Shown: positions 42,663 to 54,951, counted from the first letter of the stretch. The stretch is 64,000 bases of DNA from Zasmidium citrigriseum (GCA_002786025.1 NHNW01000046.1:124001-188000), one strand, 5' to 3'. Made by a program: numbers and translations. The notes: generated by a model from the sequence alone, not told the origin.

Positions 42663-45376
42663 GTTGGCGGAGTCCTTGGATATAACAATGATTTCGCAAG
42701 CTGCAGATTCAGGGCAAGGTTCGAAATCACATAGATAAAGTTTGCATAATAGTTCGCAGCTGTATCGCTGATAGATTGCTGTCGTTTCGGAGACGTGATG
42801 TCGGTGTCCCGCAGAAGTTAACGAGGAAGACAAAAGAGAAGAATTCGACTGTGATCGCACTCTATCCAGAGAGTCGGGTGTCGCGGATACAAAACAGTCG
42901 TTGCCGGAGAAGGAGTGACTCTGAAACTCGAAACAACACAACTTTTGCACAAGAAACCGGTTGGCAACGAAGAAGGGAAGAAAGGATAAGCTGAGATCAG
43001 GCAGCAAACAGCAGCGAAAGCTGGAAGTATCGAAGTGAAGTATAGGGTAGGGTGTGAGGGCGAGATGGACGACGAGATTACCTCCGCCTGTGCCCGCCGC
43101 CCACGCAATCGAGACAGACGCGCTTGGCGAGGTCGCGAAGCGCAGTGCGTAATGAAAAGGACTCAACATGTTGCTCCGTCACTGCAGCAGACAGCCGCCC
43201 GGAGCGTCCAAACCGGCAGCGCGATCCTGGTCTCTCATCCGACGACATCGTATCCCGGCCAGCCCTACCGCGCACGACAGCGTCACTGGCGGCAGCACGC
43301 GGTCGAAGACGCCGCATGGGGCAGTTGTACAAGCATGCAGCGCGTGTTGGGACGCCGTGCAATTCGCGGGCTGGCTGGGCAGCATGTCGGGACTCGTGTC
43401 TCGCTGTTGTGTGCTCTCATCAAACGTGGGCGGGTGGCCGTGTTGCGTTGGCAAGTAATTGCAGCAAATTCGCAGGTGTCCAACGAGGAGGAGAGGTCGC
43501 GTTTCAGCTTGAGAGGCGCTCGGATCCACCCAACTCTAATTCTGGCGCTAGTCGTCCTTCACCGTTTCACAGCAAACGTTCCCACGTGATACATCCTTGT
43601 CTGCTCGGCAGGACGAGGACTTGTTCGTGATAGGCCCAGATCATGGGTCGATGGCAGATTTTAAAGAGATTGACGGCCGTACTTTGAGCTTGTGTCGAGT
43701 CTGTTCCCTTTTATACTTCGTAGTTGGGACTGCCACGATCATTGCAATGAGCCCTAACAGATCCACAAGATTTACCAAAAACCATGAGAAAATCTTGCTC
43801 ACGATCTTGTCATCCGTCCTCCGATCTTCGTCAAATTCGCTCAGCTCTCCTGTCGACATCACGCTTTCCATGTCGATGCAAGAAAAAAAGCAGAATTCGC
43901 AGAATCGATATCGAGATCCGGATCCGTTGTCTTTCACCATTCATTGCGAGTTACTAAGACACCAGACTTGTCTCGCCGAAAGTTCGAAAGACGCCCTTCG
44001 ATATGGTACAAGCTCTGGCAAAGTATTTCGAGTCGTCCGAGACCGTATTCATCTCGGCCATGCATAGCATCCAGGTGCATCAGCCTTTCTTTCAGAGAAG
44101 AAGCTCACACACGTGGGATGGAGCATGCGAAGAATTGAAAAGCCTTGACTGATGTCTTGAACATTCCTAGCGTTGCCTGCAAAGGGCAAAAGGGTCGATT
44201 CTGTGACAGAATTGTCTTTCTGGAAAGGGTCCAGTAGCATAGGCTCGAGAGCGAGGGCGAGAGTTCAACATAAGGCGTGGTCTGCCTGCTCGTGTTAAGC
44301 CTGATTGACTTCGTTTCCAGTCGTTTGTTGGGTATCGGCCTGGCCCTCGAGGGCTTACGACATTTCGCAATCGGATCTCGCCCTGTCTGAGATTTAGAGA
44401 ATCTTGCTTGCAGGATTTCGTGACTTTCGCAGAAGCAGTCCGAAAACTCTTTGCTCGTCATGGCAATCGACAGGATTGGGCCGATGGGTGACGATGAGCA
44501 GCCCTTGACATCTGCACAAGCTCGCACATCAAACGGCTGAAATGCCCAAATTTTTGCATGCCTGATCGGGTCGTGAAGGCAGGAATGTGATGATGAGCGT
44601 CAAGTGTATGTAGAAGAGAAGGAAGTTTAGACGCTAGAGGCTCGGCAAATGTGAAGTCAGCAAGAGTGGGGGCCAAAGCGGTGGTGGGGAAACAACAGTC
44701 CTCTCCTTTCCACCACCTCACTCCATCGCACTTCCATGAAATCCTCTTTTCTCACCTCCGGCATACTGTCCTCGTCTCTTTGTCTGTTAGTTCAGGTCAG
44801 CGAAAGTGATCAATCGCAGATCCACCTTCACTATGGCAGCCGCCGGAGCAACAGCTACCAGCCACCTGGCTCGCTCCCGGGCGTACCGAGTGAGCGACGG
44901 TAGCACAATCACTCGCCATCACCATCGCACAGGCGCTTCTCCGAGCTGAGCAGTCGTTGTTGCCGACGAAGCTTGCAAACATTCGGCGATCACAGCATCA
45001 AAGACTTCTAGAGCGTCGAATGAATCGGTCCCGAGCGAGGCCATGTGGAGAGTCATGCGTCTCGGTATACGCTCCCGCTACAAAGAATGCTACTGTGAAT
45101 CCGTGGGCCGAGCAACGTCGAACAGAACGTCTGCCTCACAAGACTTGACCAATATGAGCGAGGGCTGGGGATGTCTAACCTCTCTTCTGGCCCAAATCTG
45201 AATAGCTTGCAGTAGGTTTGTACCACATCTTCGTCCGCTGATTCCGGTGTGACCAGTCAGGCTGACATGGGTAATACCTTTCGCTTCCTCACTTTCTTCC
45301 CATCTTCAACGTTTTGACGAACTTGCTGCGTCTGCCGTTGAACAAACATTAGGCCTTTCGCCAATGATCTAACAGG
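42663..45376. other. 2.7-kb intergenic region between two divergent genes
   Basis: The upstream regions of the minus-strand disordered protein and the plus-strand gene at 45377 face each other here. Several open frames of 60-180 codons exist on both strands, but none has a recognisable domain, consistent splice sites or a typical composition. A 99-codon minus frame at 43641-43940 with a hydrophobic stretch was considered and not called. Confidence 0.5.
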
Positions 45377-47254
45377 ATGGCCGGCGTTGACGTGCTTGGC
45401 TGCACCGCTGCTATAGTGTCCGCATTTCAAACTGGAGCACACATTGTTCAAAGCATCCGGGACCGCAGAAGCAAGAAGTGGCGCTTGAAGGAAAAGGACC
45501 TCGAGCAGGCCGTGGAGGAAAAGATTCTTCACAAGTCACTCGTCAATGGAGCCGACCAATGCCAAGCAGAAAGTACGGAACGATGCCAGCGCTACGGAGA
45601 ACAATTCGCCACAGGCGACACGATCGCCATCGCAGAGCTGAAAGATGTCATGATCACACTTCAGACCGAAGTCATCAGTGCGCTGCAAATCGGGCGCGCT
45701 GTTGAGAACGCAACGCTGGATCTTTTGGCATTGCAGGAAGCTGTCATTACGAACAAAGCGAACACATTCCGAGCATTGCAGGACCTTTGCCAGCGTATCA
45801 TGACGGCAACTCCGCAACCGCAAGCCGACGATGGTATCGTACACTCGCCTACATACACCACCAGACTGGGCAGTCGCAACTCCTTAGCAGCACGTAGTGA
45901 TGGATCTCGAGGCTCACTGGAAGCGCAATGTATGGCTGGACTAACGCTACCTCAGGCAGTCTCTATGCCTGCGCCTGGAATACCTGAAAGGAGCCCGGCA
46001 CGCATATCTTCTCGACTTCAGAGCCCAGGCACAACGCCCAAACGAAGTCTGACAAGATCGCTCAAGACACGCTCATCGGCCTGGTTCCCTCAGATAATGC
46101 GCCCTGACGACCCTTGTGTCAAGGACAAAGACCAAGCAGCGAAAGAAGAACAACAGCACCCAATAGTCCATTACATCAATCGCATCAATCGAGTCTCGCT
46201 GCATGACTCTGCCGTTGGAAGCAGCATCGCGGATTCAGGACACAAGCCTTCAGCCAGCATCACATCAACCAGCTTTCATTTGGATGACGATGAAAGGCGA
46301 GCATCCTGTGCGACTGCAGACTCGTTCGAACAGCCTGAAGACTTCTACAAAGACCACTACCCTACCTCACCACCGACATCTCCGCCATCAAAACGGACTT
46401 CGGAGCTAACACATATTGCGAGGACTCCACACTGGACCGGATCTTCACCCTTTCCAACGATGCCATCGCCTTCTCCCACTCATTTGGAATCTCCAGATGA
46501 CTTTCTGCGAGATGCACATGCCCAGAACACAGTGATGATTGAATCAGAGCCCGTATATAGATGGCAATCAGGTTCAGATGCCATGTCGCCGCGGATTCCT
46601 ACCGGCTATCCATTACAGAACATTCACCCTGCGTTCCGCAATCCTTACACTGACGATGCACCTGCTGCACTTGCACCTGAAACGGATGTTGTTTGGGCTC
46701 CTCTGTCTCGCCCAGCCAAGATCAACGACTATCACAACTTCTGCAAGGGCGCATGGCAAGCTAGAAGCCTCCTCGAGGAGGGCCTCAGCATTAGTCTCTT
46801 GTCGAATCAGAAGGGTCAAATAGTACCACATTGGAAATGCAAGCAATGTGCGTTCCGGTCCAAGGCCTTGGACAGCTCGAACATCATTCAGGACAATGTT
46901 TCCTCGGTTTTGAACGGAGTGAGATACAGATGGGCTTTCCTGGCGAAGTCGCACGTTCACGCCGACACGACTCAAGCGGAGCCTGAAGACTACTCCTTTG
47001 GATGCATCTTCTGTGCTGCCCAAGGAAGCGAGACGGCCATCTACGTGGGACTGGAGTCATTGATGGCGCATATTGTAGCGAAGCACAAGACGAGTATGTT
47101 GACGCCAGAGGTGCTGGAGAAGACGAGATGCTTGGTGGGAGATGCAACCGGCAGGGAGGAGGACTGGGACGTCAACGTACCACAGAGCCACCAGAGGAAG
47201 CTGAGCGGAAGAGTTGGAGATTTCGTCGTGAGTGCTGTAACAGGCTTCAGGTGA
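45377..47254 (+). CDS. Protein with fungal helical N-terminal domain and C-terminal Cys/His region
   Basis: Single exon of 625 residues. The start MAGVDVLGCTAAIVSAFQTG, followed by AHIVQSIRDRR, resembles the helical N-terminal domain found on many fungal signalling and STAND-type proteins (similarity judged by eye). Residues about 160-440 are Ser/Pro-rich and probably disordered. The C-terminal 170 residues look folded, with WKCKQCAFRSK, then FGCIFCAAQGSE and, 11 residues on, SLMAHIVAKH. The CxxC...HxxxxH spacing suggests a zinc-binding finger of C2H2 type. Function unknown; a regulatory or scaffold role is inference. No NTPase domain is present, so it is not a full STAND protein. Confidence 0.8.
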   Translation: MAGVDVLGCTAAIVSAFQTGAHIVQSIRDRRSKKWRLKEKDLEQAVEEKILHKSLVNGADQCQAESTERCQRYGEQFATGDTIAIAELKDVMITLQTEVISALQIGRAVENATLDLLALQEAVITNKANTFRALQDLCQRIMTATPQPQADDGIVHSPTYTTRLGSRNSLAARSDGSRGSLEAQCMAGLTLPQAVSMPAPGIPERSPARISSRLQSPGTTPKRSLTRSLKTRSSAWFPQIMRPDDPCVKDKDQAAKEEQQHPIVHYINRINRVSLHDSAVGSSIADSGHKPSASITSTSFHLDDDERRASCATADSFEQPEDFYKDHYPTSPPTSPPSKRTSELTHIARTPHWTGSSPFPTMPSPSPTHLESPDDFLRDAHAQNTVMIESEPVYRWQSGSDAMSPRIPTGYPLQNIHPAFRNPYTDDAPAALAPETDVVWAPLSRPAKINDYHNFCKGAWQARSLLEEGLSISLLSNQKGQIVPHWKCKQCAFRSKALDSSNIIQDNVSSVLNGVRYRWAFLAKSHVHADTTQAEPEDYSFGCIFCAAQGSETAIYVGLESLMAHIVAKHKTSMLTPEVLEKTRCLVGDATGREEDWDVNVPQSHQRKLSGRVGDFVVSAVTGFR

Positions 47255-47334
47255 AGAAAGCCCTCCTTTTCCAGCGTTCAAAGACGTGGCTACGCATAGT
47301 AATAATATACAAGCGAAAGACGCCAGCGCTCCTA

Positions 47335-47873
47335 TCAAAACGGAAAACTCGGCACCGTATTCGCACAACTATGCTTCCACCACTTCCACTCCCCATCCGC
47401 CTCCCTCCGCCAAGCATACAAAGCCACACTCTCCCTCTCCCCACCAGCTTTGTCTTTATGCGCTCTGAGACTCACCCACACCGTTGCGTAATCGCCACCC
47501 TGATCCATGTGCGTTGTTATACTCACTACTTCTACTATAAACAAGATCAGCAATCAATTAGAAATGCGGACTTTGGAAGATGCTCACCCATCGTGAGACT
47601 ATCATGCTCGACCATGAGCCATTTAAGGAAGTCTTGCGTTTCTTGGCTGTTGCGTATGATGATTTCGCCGGAGGATTGCGGGTGGTGGTAGGTGTAGTCG
47701 GGTGTTGCGTGGAGTTTGAAAGGGGTTGTTATGTCTCTTTTGTTAAGGGAGTCGATTATGAAGAGGGAGCGTTGTTCGAGGAGAGTTGAGATTGATTCTT
47801 GTTCCGCACTGCGTTTCTTTGGGGCTAGATGGGCGGTTTTGGTGGTCGTTATTGGGGGTTCTTGGACTTCCAT
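47335..47873 (-). CDS. SnoaL-like / NTF2-fold small protein
   Basis: Two exons on the minus strand, 47873-47588 and 47534-47335, with an intron at 47535-47587 (53 bp, GTGAGC...ATAG). Product 161 residues. The first exon gives an N-terminal helix (ESISTLLEQRSLFIIDSLNK), then FKLHATPDYTYHHP and a helix TQDFLKWLMVEHDSLT. The second gives strands DYATVWVSLRAHK, ESVALYAWRRE and WKWWKHSC. Helix-strand-helix followed by long strands, with a conserved Trp-rich last strand, is the cone-shaped NTF2/SnoaL pattern. Such proteins are often small cyclases, isomerases or binding proteins; the substrate cannot be told. It lies tail-to-tail with the gene ending at 47254. Confidence 0.7.
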
Positions 47874-48360
47874 GGTCGATGATTGTAGAGTTTATACTTT
47901 GCTACATTTCCCTACTCATGATGGTCGGACGTCCGAAATATGAACGTCTTTTCCGGTCGCCGATGTCTCCCGTCAGGTACTAAGGCATTCAGCCGCAGCT
48001 TGGCTGGTGCCACAGTCCCTGTGGTTGTGTTTCCTGAAAAAGACGCTCGCTTGGATGCTGACCGCTCTCTCAGGAACGTAAGATTTGGGCGTGGGGTGGG
48101 ATGTGAAAGAAGAAAATCGTTTATGAACTTGTTAGCTGTGCCTCATAAAGAAGGTAAGACTAACCGGAAGTTCCCTCGGGGATAAGGTGGTAGGTAGGGT
48201 TATGCGCGGTCGAAGCTAAAAGGCGTGGGAGAGAGCAGTGGAGGGTATGCTCTCTCGATGTAGCAGATGACTTTGCTGACAATGGCTGAACGCTTTGAAG
48301 TCGTTGTGTCCTTATGGAGTGGCTACAGGCGGCAACTGCTTTGCACATGCTCTCATATTC
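47874..48360. other. Intergenic region, promoter of the SnoaL-like gene
   Basis: 487 bp without a supported gene. Confidence 0.5.
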
Positions 48361-49761
48361 TCATCCGTTCGTCATGGGATCTTCATCCGGGTAGTAGTAA
48401 AACGCCACGCCAATGATCAAATACCACCCCACACAAAGGCAGCCTTCGAGATAGTTCGACGTTCCGCCCCGAATCAAGAAATTGGTCACCAGAACGCTCA
48501 AGAAGAACACCACCGTCTCGAAGAGCTGGAAGTGCAGGGACAGGGGCTTGTCCATGGCCCAAGCCAGAAGTACGAGCAGCGGTGTGACGAACAGGGAGAT
48601 TTGGAGTCCGCTTCCGAGATCAACCAGCAGCGCCAAGTTCATCTTGCCTTTCCATGAGACGATCACAGCCGTGACATGCTCGGCAGCGTTGCTGACGATG
48701 GGCAGGAGGATCAATCCAATGAACGTCTTCGACATGGATGTCGTGGCCACGATCTCGTTGATGCTGTCTACCAGGAACTCGGCGCAGAAAGCCACGCAGA
48801 CCGTCGTTACTACCAAGCAAGCTAGGGCTCCTTTGGGTCCGAGAGTCGTCTCGATTTCCTCGTTGTGTTGCTTTGACTGTGCGTGCTCGGGGTCGATCTC
48901 CTCAGTGGCGTCTTCGTCTAGCTCGTGCACGTCATCGTGGAAAAGACTGGAGTGTGTCTTGAGCTGGAAGACGAGGTAGAGAATGTAGAGCACGATAAGA
49001 ATGATTGCTGCTCCTCGTGAAACAGCTAGGACGTCGATCGTGTCACCGTCCGGGGATTTCTGAAGCGTAGAGTAGAGTATCGCTGGTACAATCAAGGCTG
49101 AAGATGCTAGAGTCAGAAGTGCCGACATGATGCCAGCGACCGTTGGGTCGTATCGAGACTCGCGGCGTCGAATGCCGCCGGCAATGAAGCAGCAGCCAAG
49201 GACCTATGATTAAAGTCAATGTCTGGATACAGAGCGTTGGTGATGTGTTGCACTCACCAGCAGAATGTTCACAAGAACACTTCCGAGGATACTGGCTTGC
49301 ACGAGTCGATACTCGTCTTTGCTCAAAGCGATAATCGAGACGATGAGCTCGATGGCGTTTCCAAAAGTTGCATTCAGCAGTCCTCCGATCGCTGGGCCGA
49401 CAGTATGAGCCAACTCTTCTGTGGCGAAAGACAGAAGTGCGGCCAGAGGAATGATGCCCAGGAAGTTGAGTGTAAAGATAGCCATAGCAGGCCAATCGAC
49501 AGCTCCAGCGACGATCCCCAATGGCACGAAGATCAGAAGAATGTTAATGTAGCTCGAGGATATGACCTTCCACACAGTATTGCCCAACCGCCGTGGGAAG
49601 TGCTTGATGCCCGTATTGGCATCGTCTGGCAGCACATTTCTCACATGGTCTTGGACGTGGCCAAGGAGCGAGGTCTGTTCATTGTCGCCATCAATCCGTT
49701 GTTGACCGTCCGTCCCTCGAACAAGGCTGTGGAGTCTTCTTCGGAGGCCTGAGGCAGACAT
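48361..49761 (-). CDS. VCX1: Vacuolar Ca2+/H+ exchanger, CAX family
   Basis: Exons 49761-49258 and 49203-48361 on the minus strand, with an intron at 49204-49257 (GTGAGT...ATAG); 448 residues. ATG 49761 starts MSASGLRRRLHSL; upstream in-frame ATGs only add leader-like sequence. The two CAX repeats are clear: GNAIELIVSIIALSKDEYRL (first alpha repeat) and SNAAEHVTAVIVSWKGK (second), each with the Glu that binds Ca2+. About ten hydrophobic segments surround them. An acidic loop (VHELDEDATEEIDPEH) separates the two halves, as in yeast Vcx1. The protein exchanges cytosolic Ca2+ for vacuolar H+ and keeps cytosolic Ca2+ low. The symbol is by family similarity; fungi often have several paralogs. Confidence 0.92.
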
Positions 49762-50657
49762 TGTAGTATATGTCCTGAATCTGGCTTTTCTGATAAGCCA
49801 GAAACAAGCCAAAAAACCAATGCCTCTCGATGTCGTTCGGATGGCATCCGATGATGCGCGAATGATCCTTCCATCAGAACAAATTCCTTGGCCCCAATGG
49901 GTGACGTCGATTCCAAGCTCGGCAAGGCGCAAAGTCTAAATTTTGAGCCTCCCGTCGAGCTTCGCGTCGCCTCTGTCCTTCATCTTCTTCACAACAACAT
50001 CCATCATCATCGTATCGCCTTGCATTCCATCGTCTTGGATAGGAGGCGGATGGCAGTGATGCCGTCCGGAAAGCTCTGGATGCACTGGACACGTCCATCG
50101 AGCTGCAGAAGATGCCGACATTCCCAACATTTTCGCCCGCGGCATTTCGCAGACGGAGAATCGACTATTTGCGAAGACCTTGAGGAGCTACAGGAAGGTG
50201 TATTTCCTTGCGTATTCGCCTGCCTACAGCTATGCCACATCCGGGATGTTGACGGGTCCGTTTGGTGTTATACGACCTGACCGCTCATGCAAACTCCGAG
50301 ACCAGCGGTAAACAATACTAATCACCGAGCTACATGCAGCACAGAGTGGTGGCATTGGACGCCTATTGCTTGAGCTCGATGGTCGATCTGCCGGCCGAGA
50401 CATCTCCGCAGAGTCGACACACAGCAGTGCGGAGTCTCCATTTCGGCATGCAACGGCTATAGACGTGCTTGAACTCGCACTTTCACCTGTCCTGAGTACC
50501 CTTACTGTGACTCAGGTCTATTTCATCGGAGGTAAGCTGGCAATATTGTCTGCGTTGCGTGTGAGTATGAGTCTTCGGTTGTGATACATCGGTATGGACT
50601 AGGCGCCGAAGGGGCAGCTCTTCTTATTTAAAGCGTTCATCACAGACGCGACTCAAC
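49762..50657. other. Divergent intergenic region between CAX and MFS genes
   Basis: About 0.9 kb with only short open frames lacking any recognised feature. A TATTTAAA at 50625-50632 lies just before the MFS start and is too close to be a convincing TATA box. Confidence 0.5.
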
Positions 50658-52525
50658 ATGGCAGCAGAACAAGAATCGAAATCGCCAGCAAGTATGTTCG
50701 AGCCGGAGAAGATCGATACGGAGATTATGAAAGAAGGACAGGATTGCGATGTAGAAGCGACACAGGCCGACCCGCAAATACCAACAGCAACAGATTGGTA
50801 TCCCAGCGCTGCTCTGGACTCCGCGAATCCGCACAACTGGCCTCGATGGAAGCAAAACTTCCAGACCGCGGTGCCGATAGCTATTGCCTTCTTATGGTTG
50901 GTCATGGCCGCTTGAGACGCAAGGGAAGTGCTGACTCTAGGTAGTCCATTTGGCTCATCGGTCTACACGCCTGCAATATCGCAGATCATGGAAGACTTCA
51001 ATGTCAATCGCGAGGTGGCCTTGCTCCCATTTGTATTCTACCTCCTTGGCCTGTCTTTTGGTCCAGTATGCAAAGCCCAGGACCACTGTCGTAATAGCTG
51101 GCTAATGCTCGTAGGTGATCGCGGCTCCACTGAGCGAGACCTTTGGTCGAAGAATCGTTTACATAATCGCCCTGCCACTCTTCGCAGCCTTCACAATCGG
51201 GTCAGGGTTTTCGGGGAATATCGCTGTCCTTATCGTATGCCGTTTCTTCGCCGGAACTTGCTCAAGCCCTGGATTGAGCCTAGGGGCAGGTACAGTTGCT
51301 GATATCTGGCCTCGTCATCTGCGCTCGACCCCGATGACTATCTTCATTGCCAGCGTACAAATGGGCCCCGTATTTGGTCCTCTGGTGAGTTATGACTTGG
51401 CCCGCTAAGATGAGCCCCAATGCTAACTGTGTAGATCGGTGGTTTTGTGACAGAGAGACGCAATTGGCGCTGGACGCAATGGGTAATCTTGTTCGTAAGT
51501 CTGACTTGAAAGCCCCAGATGAGCTGGGCCGGGACATTGAGGCTGACATTTGCTCTCCCAGGGGCTCGCGCTCGTGCTGGCACTTACTCTCGCGTGCAGA
51601 GAGACGTACAAACTCACGATTCTCCAGGCCAGAGCGAAAAAGCTCAGCATCCAAGGCCCACCCCGATCCTACCGGACTACGGCGGAGTTCATCAAGGAGT
51701 TGAGCGGCAAAACTATCATCAGGCCGATCCACATGCTATGCACCGAGCCGATCGTAATGCTGCTTGACATCTACACCGCATTCACATTTGGGCTCCTGAA
51801 CGCTTTCTTTGCTGCCTTCTCCTGGGTCTTTCAGAATACATACCTCTTCAATATCGGCAGCACCGGCCTGACGTATCTTGGTCAAGCTGTAGGGACGTTG
51901 TTTGGCCTCCTCTTAATCTTGTACTACTCCCAGTACCGATGGGCAAATCAAATAAGAAAACTCAAAGAAGACGATCCGCAGGCACGACTGCCACCAGAGA
52001 GGAAATTGATTATAGCAAAGATCGGAGCTCCACTACTTCCCATCTCGTAAGCACAACGACCTAATCCGAACGTACGGAACACAGACTGACATGGCTATCG
52101 TTAGACTTTTCTGGTTTGGCTGGACGGCCAGGACGTCGGTCCACTGGATATCGCCTGTCATTGCAGAAGCATTCTTCAGCTGTGGAAATCTCCTCATATT
52201 CGTCTGCTCATCCCTGTTCTTACAGGACTGCTATGGGGCACAATATGGCGCGTCAGCATCGGTACGTTGGCCGGAGTGATCGGCCCCAAGGCCAAGACCG
52301 CACTTCGTACTGACAATTTCATTGTAGTCTTCGAACACGTTCGCTCGTTACATCACAGCATTCGCCTTCCCATTGTTTGCCATACAAATGTTCGAGGCGT
52401 TGGGCACAGGATGGGCCTGCAGCTTACTTGGGTTCGTCAGCATGGCGCTCATGCCAATACCGTTCGCTTTCGACAAGTGGGGAGAGCGAATACGAGCCAG
52501 GAGCAAGTACATACCGGATGACTGA
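50658..52525 (+). CDS. MFS multidrug/polyamine-type transporter (DHA1 family)
   Basis: Seven exons: 50658-50896, 50945-51065, 51115-51384, 51435-51494, 51562-52046, 52105-52261, 52328-52525. All introns are 48-67 bp and the phases agree; product 509 residues. The cytosolic N-terminus contains NPHNWPRWKQNFQ, typical of drug:H+ antiporter-1 transporters. Then come FGSSVYTPAISQIMEDF, the motif APLSETFGRRIVYIIALPLF, CRFFAGTCSSPGLSLGAG, and RRNWRWTQWVILF. The central loop has RAKKLSIQG and the second bundle runs from PIHMLCTEPIV to the basic end RIRARSKYIPDD. About twelve membrane spans are expected at the plasma membrane, exporting drugs or metabolites against H+ entry. Substrate unknown. The first donor (GTTGGT) is the weakest splice call. 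Confidence 0.87.
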
Positions 52526-53742
52526 ACGTCAGCTTATCTGATCGTAGCTCCTACGGAAAGAAAATGTCTTGTGGGAACATTTTTATTGCCATGAAGCATC
52601 CTCTTCCGATCGGCTTACTGCAAGTGCTTGACAGCACACTGGACCGACTATACTTCCGGCTTGAATCACGAAACGACCTTCCGATGGAGAAAGGATGAGT
52701 ATACCATGAATCTGAGGACGAAGGGGCCCGGCCATACCAGTGAAGACAAGCAACAACTTTCACCGCTTGGCAAATGCTTGTGGATCGTGTGGTTGTACCC
52801 TCCTTCTTCCGCTCAAACTGGAAGATCAGCTCTCTCCGCAAGAGCACGCGAATCTGAGCTATTAGAGGGCTTGCTGTACTCTCAGCCCCTCTCGAGAAAG
52901 TTGGGGATTGCTTGAGGCATCTTCCACTTTGACCGGAACATCGAGGGTATGCAAGCAGGACTGTGGCGTTGAATGGCACTGTCCGCAATGATCCGGACCA
53001 AAGTCTCGAGAGTTGAAGACTTCATATTGATCAAATCTGCGGCAGATGGATCACCCGACCACCTTCCTCATTCGCTGGATTATTGCTGGCGTACCGACTT
53101 TTCCGGCCGGCACTTTGACATTTTCCGTTCCTCGGTCAGGATTCGTGGTCGATTGGCTATCATTTCACACTTGGAAGATCAGATTCTGGCGCAGCACTTC
53201 GAACTTGTGGCTGAAGAGCAACTTAATCAGATCGCGCGGCAGCAGACATCGAAACGAACACGCGACAGCACAGGAGACCAAGCGCTGAAAACGCAGGAAT
53301 TGAAACCTTGTCCTGCCGCCACGAACCGTTTGAGCGAATCTGGTAGCTGCAAAGCAAGGGCGGATCAGCTGCCAAGCCGGATGAAGGTCAAGAAAGGTTC
53401 TGTTCGTGCAGCCTTCCCGCGGAACATGCTACAACGCTCCTCTTGGATGCAGGCACTGCCATGGAACAGCGTCATCGCTATATAAGATGCGCCACACTTT
53501 GCCTATACCAGCGGCCTGAGAGGCCGGCTTTGGTGTTGCGGCTGGACCACAGCCACTGACGTTCCTTGGTTTGGAGTTTCTTGCGGAAAGCACGCCAAGA
53601 TGGGCAAAGTGTCACGAGAGGCAGGTTATTTGGACTGCATTCCCTCTTTCCTTTGTCGCGTGTCGCGTGGCCCAAACACCTTCACTTTCGAAAAGCGCCC
53701 ATCCTATGCGAACCACACACTATCGAGACTTGAACGCTATTG
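52526..53742. other. 1.2-kb intergenic region
   Basis: Open frames of 145 codons (minus, 52551-52988) and 170 codons (plus, 52973-53485) exist, but neither has a domain, signal or splice support. A TATATAA box at 53479-53485 is a candidate promoter element for the kinase-like gene. Confidence 0.45.
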
Positions 53743-54951
53743 ATGGCCACGAAACAGGAATCACTGTACTATTGGCACCCTAGACACCGAGCAGCGTGGC
53801 AACGACAATATCAATGCATACCGAGATGGGCACGAGTCCTGGCAGTTGCGACAATTGCGACGTTCGGCCTTCTCGGACTCCTGCATGGCTTGCGCGATGT
53901 CCATGACAATGCCCTGAAGCAGCAGAGCACCGACTTTGGAGCTCTGGATGATCAGTATGTGCCCTGGCTATCGCGACATCCGGTTCGAACCATTGTGAAT
54001 GGACGTCACATCGACGATCAGTACCACTACCTCCGCCATCTCGGCCGCGGCGCTGAGGGATCAGCTGCACTGTACGTTGACGCTTCCTCTGGTGACAAGG
54101 TGGTGATCAAGACCTTCACAAATGTTGCCAGGAACAAGATACCGGAACTGCTGGTCATGAGCGACCTGGGAAATTTCACGACCAAGTGGCCGACGGAAAT
54201 TGAGGCGGGATTGCTCCTGGGAGAAACTCCAGTTCAAGCTTCATACGTACCGGTGCTTGATTACTTCATTCTCCAAGCTGAGAACACCTGGTCATGGGCT
54301 CTTGTCATGCCCTTCGCATCTAACGGCAACCTCATGGATCTCGCCGCTCACGAACGCCGTCGAGAGGAAAGTGACGCCGATCAGTTGGATCAAGTCTACC
54401 GATCAGCCTTCAACGACATGCTCACAGCATTAGCTACGCTTCACTCAGCAGACCTCTGTCACGATGACATTAAACCCGACAACATTCTTGTTGAAGCGAA
54501 TGACCACTGGCTCGTGGGTGACCTCGGTGGCGTTCGCCACACTTCCCATCCTTGGCATGCGACGACGACTTGGCAGATACAAAATCAATGGCCGAACTGC
54601 CAATTCAATGACGTCCGCCGGTCGCTCAAGACTTATCTCTGGTTCTTGCGAGAAGCGTCTCTTGACAAGGCGAGCTTTGATCGCCAGTTCTGGCAGAAGT
54701 CAAGCGCTTCTTGGGCCAGGATGTACTGGGCATACGTCGACAATCCTGTCGATGTTCAGAAGGCCCTGAATTCATCCAGGTGGGACTTTTCTGGTAGGAC
54801 TGCCGAACGCGAAGGTATTGACCCGGCCGCCGACTGGTCAATGTTGCGTGAAAGCTCCACTGAGCGGAGTCGGGCTACGGAGGCAGAGCTCACTTGTACG
54901 ACCGTTCCCAAACGATTATTGAAACATTGGTGGTGGGCCTATGGATCGTGA
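53743..54951 (+). CDS. Membrane-anchored protein kinase-like protein
   Basis: Single exon of 402 residues from ATG 53743. A hydrophobic segment at residues about 31-50 (VLAVATIATFGLLGLLHGLR) after a basic N-terminus suggests a single-pass anchor. The kinase fold follows: glycine loop LGRGAEGSAALYV, VVIKTF with the ATP-binding Lys, MPFASNGNLMDLAAH at the hinge, catalytic loop CHDDIKPDNILV (HDD instead of HRD, Asp, Lys and Asn kept), and VGDLGGVR (DLG for DFG). The set of key residues suggests possible activity. It does not clearly belong to a named kinase family. The lack of a regular APE motif and the short C-lobe are unusual. Likely on an internal membrane; orientation is not determined. Confidence 0.8.
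   Translation: MATKQESLYYWHPRHRAAWQRQYQCIPRWARVLAVATIATFGLLGLLHGLRDVHDNALKQQSTDFGALDDQYVPWLSRHPVRTIVNGRHIDDQYHYLRHLGRGAEGSAALYVDASSGDKVVIKTFTNVARNKIPELLVMSDLGNFTTKWPTEIEAGLLLGETPVQASYVPVLDYFILQAENTWSWALVMPFASNGNLMDLAAHERRREESDADQLDQVYRSAFNDMLTALATLHSADLCHDDIKPDNILVEANDHWLVGDLGGVRHTSHPWHATTTWQIQNQWPNCQFNDVRRSLKTYLWFLREASLDKASFDRQFWQKSSASWARMYWAYVDNPVDVQKALNSSRWDFSGRTAEREGIDPAADWSMLRESSTERSRATEAELTCTTVPKRLLKHWWWAYGS

Noticed and set aside
43641..43940. 99-codon minus-strand open frame with a hydrophobic stretch
   Set aside because: No recognisable family, no promoter or splice support; region is otherwise non-coding.
52551..53485. Open frames of 145 (minus) and 170 (plus) codons in the spacer after the MFS gene
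   Set aside because: They overlap partly on opposite strands, have no domain or signal, and look like chance openings in GC-balanced DNA.
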